Part shown: positions 12,150-23,880 of the stretch, piece by piece
How positions within the stretch are numbered: position 1 is the stretch's first letter
Layout: the number at the start of each line of letters is the position of its first letter
NCBI GenBank assembly: GCA_019454045.1
Contig: SKCR01047771.1
Coordinates: 94,133 to 158,132 of the forward strand
Reading direction: 5' to 3'
DNA length: 64,000 nucleotides
Origin: Zanthoxylum bungeanum
Taxonomy: Eukaryota > Streptophyta > Magnoliopsida > Sapindales > Rutaceae
Program-made: the position numbers and the translations under genes
The notes under the pieces: model-generated
The model's input: only the letters and a program-made list of their open reading frames with translations
Database searches by the model: none
Told to the model about the DNA's origin: nothing

Positions 12150-12491
12150 TGAGGAAAAAACCGAAACCTTTTCTATTACTTATAAAAATAGAAATATAAA
12201 ATATAAACTTTACAAAACCTCACTACACTCTCTCTTTACAACTTTAGGATGAAGAAAACTCACTGGAAGGCCTTGAATTTATAGCACAAGATTGGCTACT
12301 GTTCACTCCTGATTTTGTGCCACATTTTGCTCCTTGATTTATGGCATCACCAAAGGTTTGATGTTTGTTTCTTCAAATTTCAAAAAGTCACCTAAAGTTG
12401 CATGACAACTTCTTCATGTCTCTTGTTTGCAGCTAGATCATCCTCGCATGAAGCTTCTTGCCAACTTGCATGACAGCTGCTCGATATTACA
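12150..12491 (-). repeat. D 3' LTR (about 342 bp)
   Basis: On the minus strand it begins TGTAATATCGAGC immediately after a polypurine tract and ends about TTTTTCCTCA at 12150. The tract 12180-12220 is rich in TATAAA-like sequence. The second LTR is not in the window, so the outer boundary is inferred. Confidence 0.5.
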
Positions 12492-12507
12492 ATTCTCCCC
12501 CTCCAAC
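12492..12507 (-). other. D polypurine tract
   Basis: The minus strand reads GTTGGAGGGGGAGAAT directly before the LTR start TGTAATAT. Confidence 0.75.
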
Positions 12508-12524
12508 TGCATTCGAAACAATCA

Positions 12525-13166
12525 TCATCTGAAAGCTATCCCGGCTATGTCTCTGTACAACTCTAGCTTGTCTCGAGTAACCACATTTGTTAATATGTCT
12601 GCTGGATTCTCATCTGTATGGATTTTCACTAGTCTCAGCAGTTGTTGATCCATTACTTCGCGTATCCAATGATAGAAAATATCAAAGTGTTTCGTTCGGG
12701 AATGATACATTGAGTTCTTGCTCAAGTCCAGAGCACTCTGACTATCACAATGTATCTTGTATTCTGTTTGTTTGATCCATAACTCTTGGAGAAAACGCTT
12801 TAGCCACAACATTTCCTTTCCTGCCTCAACTATAGCGATGTACTCAGCTTCTGTTGTGGATAATGCAATACACATTTGCAATCTTGACTGCCATGACACA
12901 GCTCCCCCTGCAAAAGTGTAGATGAAACCTGATGTAGATTTCCTACCATTAAGACCTCATGCCATATCTGAATATGTATAGCCATCCAAGATCGGATCAG
13001 CTCATCCGCAGCACAGACGAAACTTCGATGTACCCTTGAGGTACCTGAGAATCCATTTGATTGCCTCCCAGTGTTATTTTCCAGAGTTAGAGAGAAAACG
13101 ACTCACTACACTCACTGCGTGTGTAATATCTGGTCTGGTACATACCATTGCATACATTAGGCTTCA
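12525..13166 (-). pseudogene. D RT C-terminus and RNase H
   Basis: The frame reads SLMYAMVCTRPDITHAVSVV (end of RT) into RNase H with GRKSTSGFIYTFAGGAVSW, STTEAEYIA, HCDSQSALDLSKN and the closing HTDENPADILTN. The 12525-12899 part is open. Upstream there are in-frame stops near 13075 (a Glu codon changed to TAA), 13010 and 12957, so it is a pseudogene. The fragment ends exactly where the X4 LTR piece starts. Confidence 0.82.
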
Positions 13167-13259
13167 TGTTGGACAATTATGACCAATAGCGTCACTATTT
13201 GTACAGATCATGGTGTTATTAATGTTTTAATTACGGAGAAAATTAATCATATTAGCAAG
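13167..13259 (+). repeat. X4: internally deleted X-family LTR fragment
   Basis: It starts TGTTGGACAATTATGACC, the same 5' end as the X LTRs at 28582 (plus) and 46739 (minus). After about 50 bp it jumps to ATTAATG...TTAATTACGG, text found about 1.1 kb deeper in X3. It separates element D from the truncated LTR of Y1. Confidence 0.55.
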
Positions 13260-15257
13260 ATTCACCGATTTCAAAACTTTTTCTCGGATCAATTAAATAA
13301 AATTATTTATTTAATTATCCAATTATCAAATTCTAAAAAAAAATACACAAGAAATCAATTTTTTTGGTAATTACCGAATTGCCCAAAAACTTTGCATTTT
13401 GTTCATTTTAGTCCTAAATTGTTCAAAACAGTTTTGAATGATTCTAAATCATTTCTAAGATGAATTTAACATGTCATACATATCAAATACAAATTGCAAC
13501 ATAAAATCCCTAAATATTGTGCAAAGGCCGAGAGCCTCCTAAGGTGGGGAAATTGTGCATTTTGCACTTTATATGTTCAAAACACATTAAGATGAAATCC
13601 AATCAACCAAATATTTTATATGCATCATATACACATCCAAATACAAAACATAAATGAAAATACCCAAATTTGGAAGTGGTCTTAAACCCTAATTTTTCAA
13701 TTTCAACAAATTGGACATATTAGACCAAATTAATTAAATCCAACATTTCAATCAAGTTTCTACAACACCAATCAAGCCTCACCACAATGAAATAACTATA
13801 TAAAAATTATAGGTCACTTAAGAGTGGGTCAATAACTCTAGAATGGCAACTAATTTCTTAAACCATCAAAATAATGCTAATGAACACCTTAGAAGCATTC
13901 TATGATCTTATACATGCATAACCATATCCTCAAACTTCCATCCTCCAAAAAACAAAGAATAAAAAATAGAAAAACGTAAGAACATCACAAGATGAAGCCA
14001 ACAACAAGAGGAACATTTTTCTCTCTAATGGCAAGTTGGAAATACTTACTAAAATCCAAGTTATCTTTGATTTTGTCTTTGTCTTTCTTCTTCTTCCTTT
14101 CAAGCTTCTTTTGTTTTCTTTTAATGGAGTTTTGGATAAGATTTTGGTTAATGAAAAAATATCTAACACTTACTTAGACATTTTTAGGCCTTGGCCGAAT
14201 TCAACAAAAAGGAAAATACTAATATTTTTTTCAGTTTATTTCATTCAAGCCAACTTGCCCACTTGTCTTTTTAAAAATCATTAACACTTTAATGAATTTA
14301 TTAAAGTCAAGTAAAGCATCTTTAAGTCATCTCAACATTTATCACAACTTTAACACATTTATATTTTAATTAATTTAATCATTTAACATTAAATAATTAA
14401 ATAATTATTTATTTATTTAAATACAAATATATTAAATATATGTATTATATTTACAATAAATATCAAATACACATATATTTATGATATTAGTCAAATATCT
14501 CAATTTGACAATTAATTAATGTGTATTTTAATTAATCTAACATTAAATACAAATACACAAAAATTAGGAAATGACTATCGGGTCCCAACACATGCATTTT
14601 TCGTTTAACCTTTAAACGACTCTATAAATAATCAATATTATTTATAAATGTTGCCATAGTGCTCTATGAGTATATTTCATTAGTGAGACTCTCTAAATTC
14701 AGGCATATCCGTCACAAAATCCAATTTCGTGTCCATAATTTACCCATCCGTAAATTATGACGACCACGGATAAACTCGCTGAATCATACAGGTCGAGGTC
14801 ATGGAAAATGTATAATTACTCCGTCACAGGTATCCGAATATATCCCAGAGATATAGATGTAAACGTCAAATCTCTATGGGGACAATCTCATCGACGTCTC
14901 TATTAGCAATCTCTAAAAGAACACTTCGAACTGGCTTCTAAAGTGTACCACATGCCCATGGTTTTTATTTGATTGCTAATCATATGGACTACCTATGCTC
15001 TGTACACAGAACTGACAGATCCTATCTTGATACACACATGACACCCTGAGGATCTATCCACACCCAACGAAGAGGCGGAGGTCTGATCTAAATAGATCGG
15101 TGACGTGACTGCCATCTAAGTGTGGAAGATGTCTCATGCGCCTACAATGGTATCTCAAGTCAAAGAATTAGTCATTCAGTGTTTATCCGCTATAAACACC
15201 TACACGTCTATACGAGTCTCCAAGACTCATTGTTCATTGAGAAACCATTGGAATCAT
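13260..15257 (-). repeat. Y1 3' LTR, outer part
   Basis: It matches 26812-28578 (the 5' LTR of Y1) in the same orientation and 34690-36700 (the Y2 LTR) in reverse. About 57 bp at the left end are missing. A conserved basic-protein-like frame at 13930-14170 occurs in all LTR copies but is LTR sequence, not a gene. The LTR continues at 20530-20746 beyond the W insertion, with about 80 bp lost at that junction. Confidence 0.8.
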
Positions 15258-15763
15258 TGTAGGACACAGAAATTGGTGACGTTGTTCCAGGCTCGCGGCC
15301 TAGTTGGGAGTACGGAGTAGCCCACGGGGGACTAAACCGGAGAATAAAGGAGTCGCCACCCAGTGTGAACTGGGAAATGATTTAAGGCCGCACTCACCCC
15401 TCGCAAGGGAAGACGTCAAACCGTTGGGTTCGGAATGGTCCCTTACTTATGTCACTTGTAATGAACGGATTTGTGCAATTTTAACCAAGTATACTCAACA
15501 TACATTTGCAAAAGTAATCTAAATTCCTATAAGGCCTAAATCTAAGTTTGCATACTTTAAAAATAAATTTTCATAACGACAAACATACGATATCACACAA
15601 TGAGCGTGTTGAATTATCAAATACGAAAAATAAATAACAACCTAAACATAAACGCAAATTAAACTCCTATTGCGAAAGAAAATAACTAAGTCATGCATAA
15701 AGAAATAACATACTAGACTAAAATAAATAACCTTCTAACGACCTAATCATGCTTGAATAGAAG

Positions 15764-18700
15764 TGTGGGACACAGAAACTGGGCGACGCATGCTGTTCTA
15801 GGCTCGCGGCCTAGTCGGGAGTGCGGAGTAGCCACGGGGGACTAAACCGGAGAATAATGGAGTTGCCACCAGGTGTGAACCGGGAAAATGAGATTTAAGG
15901 CCGCACTCACCCCTCGCAAGGGAAGACCTCAAACCGTTGGGTTCAGAATGGTCCCTTACTTATGTCACTTGTAATGAAAGGATTGGTGTAATAATTTAAT
16001 CAAGCTTAAGTAACACTTATTTCCAAGAGTATCATGCTTCTAAATTCATATGCGCAAAATAAAACTTACACCTAAATTTGCATATATCTCACATCTAAGA
16101 TTGCATGCTTGAAAGTACGTCAAAGTAGCAACGAACATACAACTTCATTGGCATATTGTATTCATGGAAACACAAGCACACACTAACCATGCAAGCACAC
16201 ATAAAAGCGAATCAAATAATGGCGAACATGTGATTTCATAGACATATCATACTTATACGTGCGGAAGCATAAACAAATAGCCATTACATGTCCATGTGTA
16301 AATAAAGGAGTCAATTAAGTACATAATGTAAAAAGACACTTAAGGATGCAATTAGGCATTAAAGTAAGCATGCTATGACGTGGTGCAAAAGAAGATAACT
16401 AATATGGAGACAAACACACATGTGAGCACTTTTCCAAGTGGTACGTGGAATTGTATCCCAAGTATAGACTGCACTACCGTCCATTCGGAATCGGCTACGG
16501 AATTTATGTCTGGGTTTCCATCCGATATACCACAAGAAATAATACTCAAATGCTATCACGACATGGATACACAAATGATAATAAATCAAGCTAAGACAAG
16601 GATAGAATATGCAATCAATAGATGAAAGACGCGGTAAATATCGTGGTAAAGGTAGCCTTTTAGGTTTTTCTTCCCCCAAATGGAGAACCTTTTTAGTCCA
16701 ACACAATAAGCCCATGCGCTTTTCATTACAATGCGTACAAAGAATAAAGACAATAATATCAAACTTAGTATGTCCGATTGAACATATCTTATATTCAATC
16801 GAACACACATCAACCGGCGCGACAAAGCATCGTGGTAAAGGGTTTTAACCCCTCCAAATAGGGGACCTTTAATCCGACTTACTAAGCCCATACGCTCGAT
16901 CGCATCATGCATACAAAGAATAAAGACAATAATATCAAACTTAGTATGCCTGATTGAACATATCTTACATTCAACCGGACACACATCAACCGGCGCGGCG
17001 AAGCATCGTGGTAAAGGGTTTTAACCCCTCCAAATAGGGGACCTTTAATCCGACTTACTAAGCCCATGCGCTCGATCGCATCATGCATAAACAAGTAACA
17101 TGCCGAATTTAAATAACGAATAGTAAATAAATCAAAGCAACATAAAACAAAAGAAGGTGCCGTTTACTTAAGCGGTACGTGGAGTTGTATCCCGAGTAAA
17201 GATCATACTACCATCCATTCGGAATTGGCTATGAAATTTATGTCCGGGTTTCCATCCGATATACCGCGAGAGTTGACACATCTTTCATTTTATTCCAAGG
17301 CCACAACATACCATATTTCACAATTCATGCATTTTCTATCTATTCAAGGGCCACAACATGCTTCACTCAAAAAAAATCATGCAAACGAAACTCAATAAAT
17401 AATAAAAATACAACTGAAAACAAGTGTGAAAAATACCCTCAGGTCTAACCTTTTATGTCGACTTTCGGACTCGCGTTTCACGGCCGTCGGAAGGGATATC
17501 ACTCCGCAACTTTTCTGGTTCACTGGTTTGCGTCTTTCCTCGCTGTTTTCACTATTCGGGTGCTGTTTTCCAACGTTTCACTGCTCTTTTTGCTGCTTTT
17601 TTTCAGTCATTGTTTTTACTGTATAAGGCCACTGTTTTAGGTGATTTTGGAGGGCTGTTTGGGGGTAGTTTTCGTTACTGTTTGGGGTTTATTGTTTGCT
17701 CTCGGCTGGTCAGTTTGTGGGGTTGATGCGTGGCTTTGAGGGCTGTGTGGCGTGGAGTGGCAGAGTTATGTGTGTTGGTTGAGGCAGTAACGTGAAAGGG
17801 AAGTTGTTTATTGATCAGGTGGTGAGCTTTAGGTGATGCGTGAGGGGGTAGTCTGTTATGGCTGATGCGTCAAGGCATGGAGCAGTGAGGGCGTGTGGCC
17901 GTGTGCTATTGTGCATGGGGCAGGCTATGCTTAAGGGCTGGTGGGGACGTGCTGGATGAGGACTAATGGCGGCTAGTGGGGCAGAGGCTTTGGTTTATAT
18001 TATTATGGTCAGTGTGCTTATCTTTATTGAAGGGCGTGATGGTGGCAGTGAGTGTAGTTTGGTTTGCCTTTAAGGGCTGTTTAGGGTTGCGTTTCTTATA
18101 GAGAGAGGGAGTGATGAGTGAGGAGAGGGCGTGAAGACTTAGGGATTCATTCTTTGTGTTGTTTTGCCGTGAGTGAGAGGAGATGAATGTCTTGGAAAAG
18201 TGTTGTTTATATAGACAAGAGCTAGGGCTTCTCCTTGTCTCACAAGGAAGGGATTTTGGCATTAAAGAGAGGATTTGATTTGGTGTTGGATAAGGAAATC
18301 AATGGATTGAGGGGGGGGGGGGGACAAAATTTGGTGAATTAGGAAGGTTGAATATTTGATTGGTGTTAATTAGGCATTTAATTTGTTAGATTAGGAAGTC
18401 AATATTTTTAATTGGTTATGATTGATTTTAATTAGGCATAATATTTCTTTAATTTAGTATATAATATTTTGGATTAGGAAGTTACAATATTTTAATTTGG
18501 TATAATTATATTTTTATGTCTTATTTAATTTGGTTTATCATTAATAATATTTTATTTATTTAATATTTAATTTAATTAATATTTGATTTAATTTGGATGT
18601 AATTTAGGGTGATATGGGCGTGTGGGCCTCTCTTGGTGGGCTAGGTGTTGTGTTGGTTTGGTGAGTGGGTTTGGGCCAAGGTTAAATGGTTCTGGGTTTT

Positions 18701-18885
18701 TTAGGCCAAATGTGCTTTAAAACGGAGGTCCAACGAGCGAGCTTGGAGCTAAACATGCAGTTAAAATTTAACGAAATGCCGATTCCCTTCCGACAACCGT
18801 TTCCCGCAACTTCCTCGACTAAAAAGGTAGTGCCTCCAAATGAGACTCATCATAGGGACTCACATGCAAAAATTCAGTGCCTACA
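15764..18885 (-). repeat. W3: solo LTR nested inside W2
   Basis: It starts TGTGGGACACAG at 15764 and ends GTGCCTACA at 18885, with imperfect 5-bp flanks AGAAG and ACAAG. At about 3.1 kb it is longer than W1, because it carries tandem repeats (16641-17095) and two copies of the W box (16440-16545 and 17175-17270). A 14-base G run lies at about 18310. No coding domains. It shows a second insertion of the same LTR family into an earlier copy, in the same orientation. Confidence 0.78.
16641..17095. repeat. Tandem repeat within W3, about 176-bp unit
   Basis: TCGTGGTAAAGG recurs at 16641, 16830 and 17006, and CAACCGGCGCG at 16811 and 16987. The last two units are nearly identical; the first is diverged. 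About 2.6 units are present. The array is absent from W1. Confidence 0.85.
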
Positions 18886-20529
18886 ACAAGGTTGGATGAA
18901 ACGAAATATATGAATCTCTCAAGTGGTACGTGGCATTGTATCCCGAGTGCAAATTGCATTACCGTCCATTCGGATTCGGCTATAGAATTTATATCCAGGT
19001 TTCCATCTGATATACCGCAAAAGAGAACACATATTATGTTCATCCGGAAATTAAATCATACACTAATCCACAAACTCGTGCGAAATAAAGTAATAAAATA
19101 ACTAAAAATAAGGATAAAATAAAAAAAAGGGTGCCCTCAAGTCTAACCTCTTTTGTCGTCTCTCTCAAAAATGCGGTATTCGGTTGTCGGAAGGGTTGAT
19201 GCTTCAACTCCTCCGGTTTACTGGTTCAACCCTTTTCCTTCGCTGTTTTGCTATTTGGGCCGCTGTTTTTTTTACTTCCTCCGTTTCACTGCGGTTTCTG
19301 TCATTTTCGGTGGTGATATAAGGCAGTTTCTGGGTGTAGTTTTTCGGTGTTTTCAAGGACTATTTTAGTGGATATTGAGGGCTTGGCTTTATGCGTGAAC
19401 TAGGGGGCTATATGCGTGTGAACTGGGCAGTTTGTGAGGAGGTCTTATGCGTTAATTTAGGGGCTTTGTGCGTTGAATGGGCAGATTTTGGCGTGAGGTA
19501 ATGGTTTTGTGCGTTGAGGGTGTTGTGTGAGTGGGGTTGAAGGCAGGTGGCGTGAGTGTGTTGAGTGGCTATGTGTGACGTGAGTGGAATGTGTTGCGTG
19601 AGTGGCTATGTGGGCTGTGTTGCTTGCTGAATGGGCGTGAGCTAGGCAGGTGGCGTTGATGGTGTTGATGCTGAATGAAGGCTGTTGGTTTGTGTTGAAA
19701 GGGTGTTGATGCGTGAAGCAAGGGTTGCTGAGTGGAGGGTCGTTTCCTAATCGATGTGGGAAAAAATGGGTAAGGGTTTATGGCTTGGCTTTGTGCGTGA
19801 AGGGGTGTTGTTTAAAGAGGAGCTTATTTGATAGTCAATGTGGGACAAATAGGAGTGAATGGGTTGCAGTTTTTTTGGTGGTATGGGGTTATTTTTGGTG
19901 CAGTTTTCGGTGGGTTCTAGGACAACTTCAGGGGCTATTTTGTGTGAATATGGGAGGAAGAATGGAGGGCTGATCTGCGTGTTTCAGGGGGTTACAGTGA
20001 AGGGTCTTGGACGTGAGGTTGAGGGGCTTGTTCATGGTAGTTTAGGCGTGACAAAGGCTGTTTCTAGGGGGCTGTAGTGGCGTGTATTTGGGCTGCTGTA
20101 TGGGGTTTTTTGGGCGTGTTAGTGGCTGTTTCTTCAAGGGTTGTGTTGGCGTGAATGAGCTTGATAGGAGAGGTGTCTTATGCTCTATATGTACTATGAA
20201 GGTGCTAGGGGTTTCAAGGGAGCTAAGGGTTCTTTATATAGGCAAATGAAGGTGCATTTATTGGGTAGGCTAACATTAATGAGGGTTATTAATTAGGTGG
20301 CTAACTTTGTTGAAAAAAAATGGAAATGGGATGGCTTAGTCATGGGATGGTTTAGTCATTGGCGTGGGGTTGCTAGATTAAATGCTTGATGTGTCATGAT
20401 TGACTTGGTGATGGGAGGCCATTAATGGCTTGGAAAACTTTGTTGAAAATGGGGGGGTAAGGTAAATTTGAGGTCAAGGGTGTGGGGCATGCTTGGTGGA
20501 AGGTTAATTTGGTTATTTGAATAGTTAGT

Positions 20530-20746
20530 CTGAGAATGACAACGTCATGATACAACTCAATGTCAGTTGCGACGCTTTTGCAACAGCATCATGACTAGTC
20601 ATTCTAAGGTCATTACGTCTTTACCATATAAAAAGAAATATTATATAAAAAAAAACTGTTTATATTATTCATAATAACAACGTTTTACAGTAGTATTCTC
20701 AAAGAAATACAACCTGGAATTGGCGCTCTGAGCACCAACCCCAATA
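20530..20746 (-). repeat. Y1 3' LTR, inner part (5' end of the LTR)
   Basis: On the minus strand it starts TATTGGGGTTGGTGCTC, where Y2 and Y3 have TGTTGGGG, so the terminal TG is mutated. It runs through the sequence also seen at 34359-34590. W2 and a deletion lie on its outer side. Confidence 0.85.
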
Positions 20747-20761
20747 AAATCTCCCACTTGC
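20747..20761 (-). other. Y1 polypurine tract
   Basis: The minus strand reads GCAAGTGGGAGATTT just before the LTR. The Y2 equivalent is decayed (CAAGTTGTAGATTT). Confidence 0.65.
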
Positions 20762-23700
20762 TCTAGTGCCAATATCGATTGTATCTAATACCCATTGACT
20801 CTACGTGTTTATCAAACAACTTCGGAGGTATGGCCTTCATCAACGGGTCTGCTACATTATCTTCACTCGGTACCTTGCACACGACAATATCCCCTCGCGA
20901 CACAATCTCTCGAATGATGTGGTATTTTCATTCCATATGCTTCGAATTCTGATGTGCCCTTGGTTCCTTTGCTTGCGCAATGGCTCCAGTATTATCATAG
21001 TATAATGGAATCGTATTCTCGATACTTGGGACAACTCCCAATTCTGTGATAAAATTCTTTATCCACACAGCCTTATTTGCATCTTCAGAAGCTGCAATAT
21101 ATTCCGCCTCAATGGTGGAATCTGTTGTTGACCTCTGTTTGGAACTCTTCCAACAAACTGCACCTCCGTTAAGGGTAAAGATGAATCCAGATGTAGACTT
21201 TCTATCATCGGGATCCGATTGGAAATCGGAATCCGTATATCCGTTAACTTGCAGTTCGTATCCTCCATAAATTATCAACTTATCCTTAGTACCTTTAAGA
21301 TACTTCAGGATATGTTTAATGGCCATCCAATGGTCATTACATGGATTGGACAGATATCGACTAGTTACGCTAACAGCGAAACTGATATCAGACCTCGTAC
21401 ATAACATGGCATATATTATGCTACCCAAACACGAAGCATAAGGTTGGTTAGACATTCTAACCTTCTCATCTTCTGTTTGTGGACTCATCTTCTTCGAAAG
21501 ATGAATCCCATGTCTGAATGGTATGTTTGCTGTCTTACAGTTACCAAAATTATACCGTTCCAAGATCTTATTGATGTATGTTGATTGGGATAACCCAATC
21601 AGCCTCCTTTGTCTATCTCTATAGAGTTTTATCCTTAAAAAATAGGAATCTTCTCCCACGTCCTTCATGGAGAAATTCTTACAGAGGTTCGCTTTGACGC
21701 TTTGTAACATTCCTATATCATTCCCAATGATTAGGATGTCATCAACTAATAGGACTAAAAATACGACCATGCTCCCACTGGCCTTCTGATACACACATGA
21801 TTCTTCTGAATTCTTGAGAAAACCAGACGATCTAATAATCTCGTCGAATCGATGATTCCAGCTTCGTGAAGCTTTTTTTAAGTCCATAAATGGACTTCTT
21901 AAGCTTACACACCATACTCGAGTTTTCGCTGGATGCAAAACCTTTCGGCTATTCCATATAGATTTCTTCATCAAGAAATCCATTTAGAAAAGCCGTTTTG
22001 ACATCCATTTGCCAAAATTCGTAGTCATGATACGCAGCTATAGAAAGAAAAATCCTAATAGACTTAAGCATTGCAACTGGTGAAAATGTTTCATCGTAGT
22101 CGACACCTGGTCGTTGCGTGTAACCTTTTGCTACCAGTCGGGCTTTGTAAGTTTCAACCTTACCGTCAGGCCCACGCTTCATTTTGTAAACCAATTTACA
22201 ACCGATAGGAACAATTCCTTCGGGAAGCGGAACCAAGTCCCAAACTTGATTCTCATGCATTGAGTCTATATCGGATTTCATGGCACTTTGCCATTTCACG
22301 GAATCGATGTCCAACATCGATTCTCTATAGGTAAAAGGATCAGTCTCTTCAACTAAGAGAACATCTAGACTCTTTTCTTGTATCAAATACAAGCGTTCAG
22401 GAGGTCTAGATACCCTTTCTGACCTACAGAGTGTGTTGTGTTGAAGGTCCTTCATCTACTTGAACTTCAGCTTTCTCCGTTGGTTCGTTGTTTTCAGGTT
22501 GGACTTCATCAAGTTCAACGTGTCTATGATTACCACCTTCTGACAAAAATTCTACTTCTAGAAATCTTGCGAAGCGAGCTACGAACACATTTCGATGCTC
22601 GGTATCATAGAACAGATATCCCCTCGTATTCTAAGGATATCTGAAAAACCTAAACTTTTGCCTTCGGGGCAAAAGCTTACCTTGCTCAGTCATCCTGACA
22701 TAGGCAGGACAACCCCAAACCTTAATGTAACTAAGATTTGCTCTCCTACCGAACCATATCTCATACAAAGTCGTAGGAACAGCTTTTGAAGGAATCTTAT
22801 TCAAAAGATATGCAGCTGTTAAAAAAGAGTAGCCCTATAAGAAACAGGGAATATCTGTGAAACTCAACATCGATCGGACCATATCCAATAAAGTCTTATT
22901 TCTCCTCTCAGACACTCCATTGTGCGGTGGAGTACTTGGAGGAGTATATTGAGCGAGAATCCCATTCTCCTTCATATAATCAATGAACTCACCACTCATA
23001 TATTATCTGCCTCGATCAGATCGAAGGCATTTAATATATTGACCAGTTTGTTTTTCTACTTCATTTCGGAACTCTTTGAACTTTTCAAAGGTTTCCGATT
23101 TATCCCGCATCAAATAGACATAACCGTAATATGATAAATCATCGGTAAAGGTAACGAAGTATGAATAACCACTGTGAGTAGTCTGACTTAGTGGACCATA
23201 TACATCAGAATGTACGAATTCCAGTAAGTTAGTGGCACAGTGTCCAAAACCTGAAAATGGGACTTTGGTCATCTTACCCTGAATACACGATTCACAAGTT
23301 GGATTGGATTCAATGGTAAGACCTGGTATCAAACCATTCCTAACCAATTGGGTAAGGCGTTTAATGCCTATATGACCTAGCCGCATATGCCAAAGTTCAG
23401 TATTATTAACAACAGGTAAACTACATTTATTAATTCCAGTATTCAAAATATCTTTTGAAGTTTGCAATGTATAATGACCATGCTTCTTTGGACAACAAAG
23501 GATCTGAATATTACGCTTATCATATAAATACACAGAACAGTTCTTAATATTAATATGATAGCCTTCTGTATCCAATACAAAAAGAGATATAATATTAGAT
23601 ACACATCCAGGTACAAAATAACAGTCATATAACAAAAGTGTCCCTTTCGGTAAATGGATCTCGCATACTCCCACTACAACTGCATCCAGTGAGTCTCCAC

Positions 23701-23880
23701 TTTCGAATCGCAACTGCATCTCTTCAGGCTTTAGTTTCCTACTTTCCTTTAGCACATGCAACGAATTGCAAATGTGAATGGGACAAGCAGAATCTAAAAT
23801 CCAGGTGGATGTACCAAGCCAAATAAATATCAATAACTGGAAAAATAAATGTACCTGATGTAGATGCTCTCTCATTCCTC
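20762..23880 (-). pseudogene. Y1 pol: protease, integrase, RT, RNase H
   Basis: Domains in order on the minus strand: protease region (WILDSACPIHICNS, about 23755-23800), GAG-pre-integrase (ELWHMRLGHIGIKRLTQLV with CESCIQGKMTKVPF), integrase core (FVHSDVYGPLSQ, FVTFTDDLSYYGYVYLM, LRSDRG), RT (DVKTAFLNGFLDEEIYME, then LLVDDILIIGND where YVDD is usual) and RNase H (DRKSTSGFIFTLNGGAVCW, STIEAEYIA, YYDNTGAIAQAKEPR). There is a TAA right after SDRGR (about 23000) and a TAG after IYME at 21949-21951 (shared with Y2). A one-base gain near 21875 shifts the frame, and stops occur within 22456-23000 and after KHME. The normal stop is also lost, extending to 20762. Confidence 0.88.

Larger units (their letters stand above)
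12150..13166 (-). mobile_element. D: 3' part of a Ty1/copia element
   Basis: From right to left on the minus strand this holds the end of RT, RNase H, a polypurine tract and an LTR. The right side is cut off at 13166 by an X-family LTR fragment, so gag, protease and integrase are missing. The RNase H text (LSKNSMYHSRTKHFDIFYHW and TRDKLELYRDIAGIAF) is typical of Tork-type copia elements. Confidence 0.78.
15258..20529 (-). repeat. W2: W-family LTR inserted in the Y1 3' LTR, itself carrying W3
   Basis: It begins TGTAGGACACAG at 15258, followed by the W header (CTCGCGGCCTAGTTGGGAG and GAGTCGCCACCC). It continues to 15763, is interrupted by W3, and resumes at 18891 with the shared W box (CCATTCGGATTCGGCTATAG, 18955-18985) and the G/T-rich tract 19380-20160. 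The right end with TACA is missing: the sequence passes into Y LTR near 20530, so a deletion removed the end of W2 plus some host LTR. No retroelement coding domain is present. Confidence 0.75.

Noticed and set aside
16359..17094. Several overlapping minus-strand frames with repeated text MGLVSRIKGPLFGGVK
   Set aside because: The repeated peptide simply reflects the 176-bp tandem repeat inside the W3 LTR.
20928..21983. Long 351-codon frame as one intact protein
   Set aside because: The first 35 or so codons are out of frame with RT. The true RT frame enters only after a one-base gain near 21875, so this is a pseudogene segment.
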